This document shows, piece by piece, positions 7,344-8,266 of a stretch of 8,266 bases of DNA. The DNA lies in assembly GCA_028708155.1 (NCBI GenBank), contig JAQVZN010000023.1, forward strand, positions 1 through 8,266, read 5' to 3'. Made by a program: the position numbers and the translations under genes. Within the stretch, counting starts at the first letter, position 1; every line of letters begins with the position of its first letter. The DNA is from Minisyncoccota bacterium. GTDB taxonomy: Bacteria; Patescibacteriota; Minisyncoccia; Minisyncoccales; Minisyncoccaceae. The notes below the pieces were generated by a model that was not told the origin of the DNA, made no database searches, and worked only from the letters and a program-made list of their open reading frames with translations.

Positions 7344-7949
7344 ATGAAAACAAAATCTTTTACTTTAATTGAACTATTAGTAGTAATCGTTATTATCGGC
7401 ATTCTAGCCGGTGTAATTATTGTTTCTACTTCTTCATCTATTAATAAAGCTAATCTAGCTAAAGCACAATCTTTTTCAAACACTGTTCAAAATGAACTTC
7501 TTCTAAACTTAGTTTCTGAGTGGACTTTTGATGAAGGAGGAGCAGAGGACACTTGGGGAAACAACGATGGAACAGTGACTGGAGCTATTTATCAAAATAA
7601 AAGTACTGGTAATTGTGTTTATGGTGGATGTTATTTATTTGATGGCGATGACTATATTGATTGTGGTGACAAGACAATGTTAAGCATTACGGGAGATTTA
7701 ACTTTGTCTGCTTGGATTAAAATTACTTCAGACTCTAACGGATATTATGTTATTGGAAAAGGTAGTGGAAATGACTATAATCAGATGTGGTGGATTGGTG
7801 CTGATGGTACCAAAAACCCTATTTTTGTATTAGGAAAAGTTGGAAACACTTCTGCTACGTATATTTTTAGTACTGATAAACTAGAAGTTGGTAAATATTA
7901 TTATATTTTGACTACAGTATCGGGGGAGTATAGGAAGCTTATATGTTAA
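7344..7949 (+). CDS. Type IV pilin-like protein with LamG domain (truncated by frameshift)
   Basis: As written this encodes 201 residues. The N-terminus is a type III (class IV pilin) signal: a short basic lead MKTKS, then FTLIELLVVIVIIGILAG (6-23), with the conserved Glu at mature position 5. Prepilin peptidase would cut after S5; the usual residue there is Gly. After a helix to about residue 56 comes a concanavalin-like/LamG domain: SEWTFDEGG (58-66), NNDGTV (73-78), CVYGGCYLFDGDDYIDCG (91-108) and LSAWIKI (121-127). The three Cys may include a disulfide outside the cell. The reading frame leaves the domain at about residue 194, within GGGGG (7922-7926), and ends seven codons later. The missing half is in another frame at 7927-8202. 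Such proteins act as minor pilins or pseudopilins in surface filaments; the ligand is unknown. It has its own strong promoter. Confidence 0.85.
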   Translation: MKTKSFTLIELLVVIVIIGILAGVIIVSTSSSINKANLAKAQSFSNTVQNELLLNLVSEWTFDEGGAEDTWGNNDGTVTGAIYQNKSTGNCVYGGCYLFDGDDYIDCGDKTMLSITGDLTLSAWIKITSDSNGYYVIGKGSGNDYNQMWWIGADGTKNPIFVLGKVGNTSATYIFSTDKLEVGKYYYILTTVSGEYRKLIC

Positions 7950-8202
7950 TGGAATAAATAAAGGCGATGTAAGTATAGTATCAAGAATAGAAACTTCTGG
8001 TTCTGTTTTAATTGGTAGGAGAATAGATGGCTACGCTCCTTTTAAGGGATATATAGATGATGTTCGTATATATAATGGGGCGTTATCTTCTTCAGAAATT
8101 AAACAAGAGTATATTGCTGGCTTAAATTCACTTTTAGCGAATAACAATATTTCAAAAGAAGAATATAATCAAAGATTAGAGTCTCTTTCAATTAATTATT
8201 GA
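7927..8202 (+). pseudogene. C-terminal half of the LamG domain, out of frame with its start
   Basis: Reading from AGT 7927 to TGA 8200-8202 gives 91 residues that complete the LamG domain: GSLYVNGINKGD, VLIGRRIDG and GYIDDVRIYNGALSSSEI, the typical final strands of this fold. Removing one G from the run 7922-7926 (or adding two) joins it to the upstream part as a 285-residue protein. After the domain, the tail GLNSLLANNNISKEEYNQRL resembles a SHOCT-type short C-terminal helical motif. No start codon or promoter of its own is apparent, so it would be made only by frameshifting, or the break is a sequencing error or a recent mutation. The intact sequence after the shift argues against long decay. 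Confidence 0.8.
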
Positions 8203-8227
8203 TTTAATAATTGATTTATACTAATAT
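8199..8227 (+). promoter_or_regulatory. Promoter for the gene starting at 8234
   Basis: TTGATT (8199-8204), a 17-base spacer and TAATAT (8222-8227), with only six bases before ATG 8234; the same geometry as the promoter at 87-115. The -35 includes the TGA stop of the LamG reading frame (8200-8202). TTGATTTA is repeated at 8211-8218, and TAATATATTA (8222-8231) is a 10-bp palindrome over the -10. An alternative -10, TATACT (8217-8222), has no suitable -35. The region is so AT-rich that chance matches are likelier than at the other sites. Confidence 0.5.
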
Positions 8228-8233
8228 ATTAAT

Positions 8234-8266
8234 ATGATTGAAAAACAAGAAGTGCTAAAAATAATG
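8234..8266 (+). CDS. 5' end of a gene, possibly Asp/Glu-tRNA amidotransferase subunit C
   Basis: ATG at 8234 opens a frame that runs off the window after eleven residues, MIEKQEVLKIM. The start has the same AAT-ATG context and promoter spacing as other genes here, which supports it as real. The sequence resembles the beginning of GatC proteins (an initial Met-Ile/Leu, an acidic-rich turn, then a helix with V..I), the small subunit of the transamidase that makes Gln-tRNA or Asn-tRNA. Eleven residues cannot establish this, so I give no symbol. Confidence 0.5.
   Translation, partial: MIEKQEVLKIM

Noticed and set aside
7920..7934. Programmed ribosomal frameshift in the pilin-LamG gene
   Set aside because: There is no known slippery heptamer and no obvious downstream stimulatory structure; a sequencing error, mutation or slippage in the G run is simpler.

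Overview
The window looks like part of a small, AT-rich bacterial genome, most likely a Candidate Phyla Radiation (Patescibacteria, Parcubacteria-like) lineage. This is inferred from the tight packing (gaps of 3-40 bases or short overlaps), a 400-residue proline-tRNA ligase with no editing insertion, a type IV pilin-like protein fused to a LamG domain, and the lack of Shine-Dalgarno sequences. TGA ends frr, proS and the pilin/LamG gene and is not read through in any gene, so the standard bacterial code applies. No marker gene here fixes the phylum.

Bases 1-81 hold the probable tail of an upstream gene and a good intrinsic terminator. A promoter at 87-115 then drives a chain of six co-directional genes, 122-6204: mreB paralog 1, murA, DNA polymerase III delta' (holB), frr, rseP-type site-2 protease and proS. 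The gaps between them are 4, -8, 3, -4 and 4 bases, so this is almost certainly one transcription unit. It combines envelope building (MreB, MurA, membrane protease), replication (clamp loader), ribosome recycling and tRNA charging. The order frr-rseP-proS is a stripped version of the widespread frr-uppS-cdsA-dxr-rseP-proS cluster.

A second, more canonical mreB follows at 6242-7303 with its own promoter in a 37-base gap. A third promoter, built into one arm of a perfect 12-bp inverted repeat, precedes a pilin-LamG gene (7344-8202). That gene is broken by an apparent one-base frameshift at a run of five G. A fourth promoter precedes a gene that starts at 8234 and runs off the end.

I see no defence, mobile or CRISPR system. 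The points most worth a second look are: (1) four promoters whose -10 elements lie only 6-12 bases before the start codon, implying leaderless or nearly leaderless mRNAs, combined with a recurring AAT-ATG start context and no Shine-Dalgarno anywhere; (2) two diverged MreB paralogs bracketing one operon, one with and one without the N-terminal membrane helix; (3) the combined terminator/promoter hairpin; and (4) the frameshifted pilin-LamG gene with a SHOCT-like tail.
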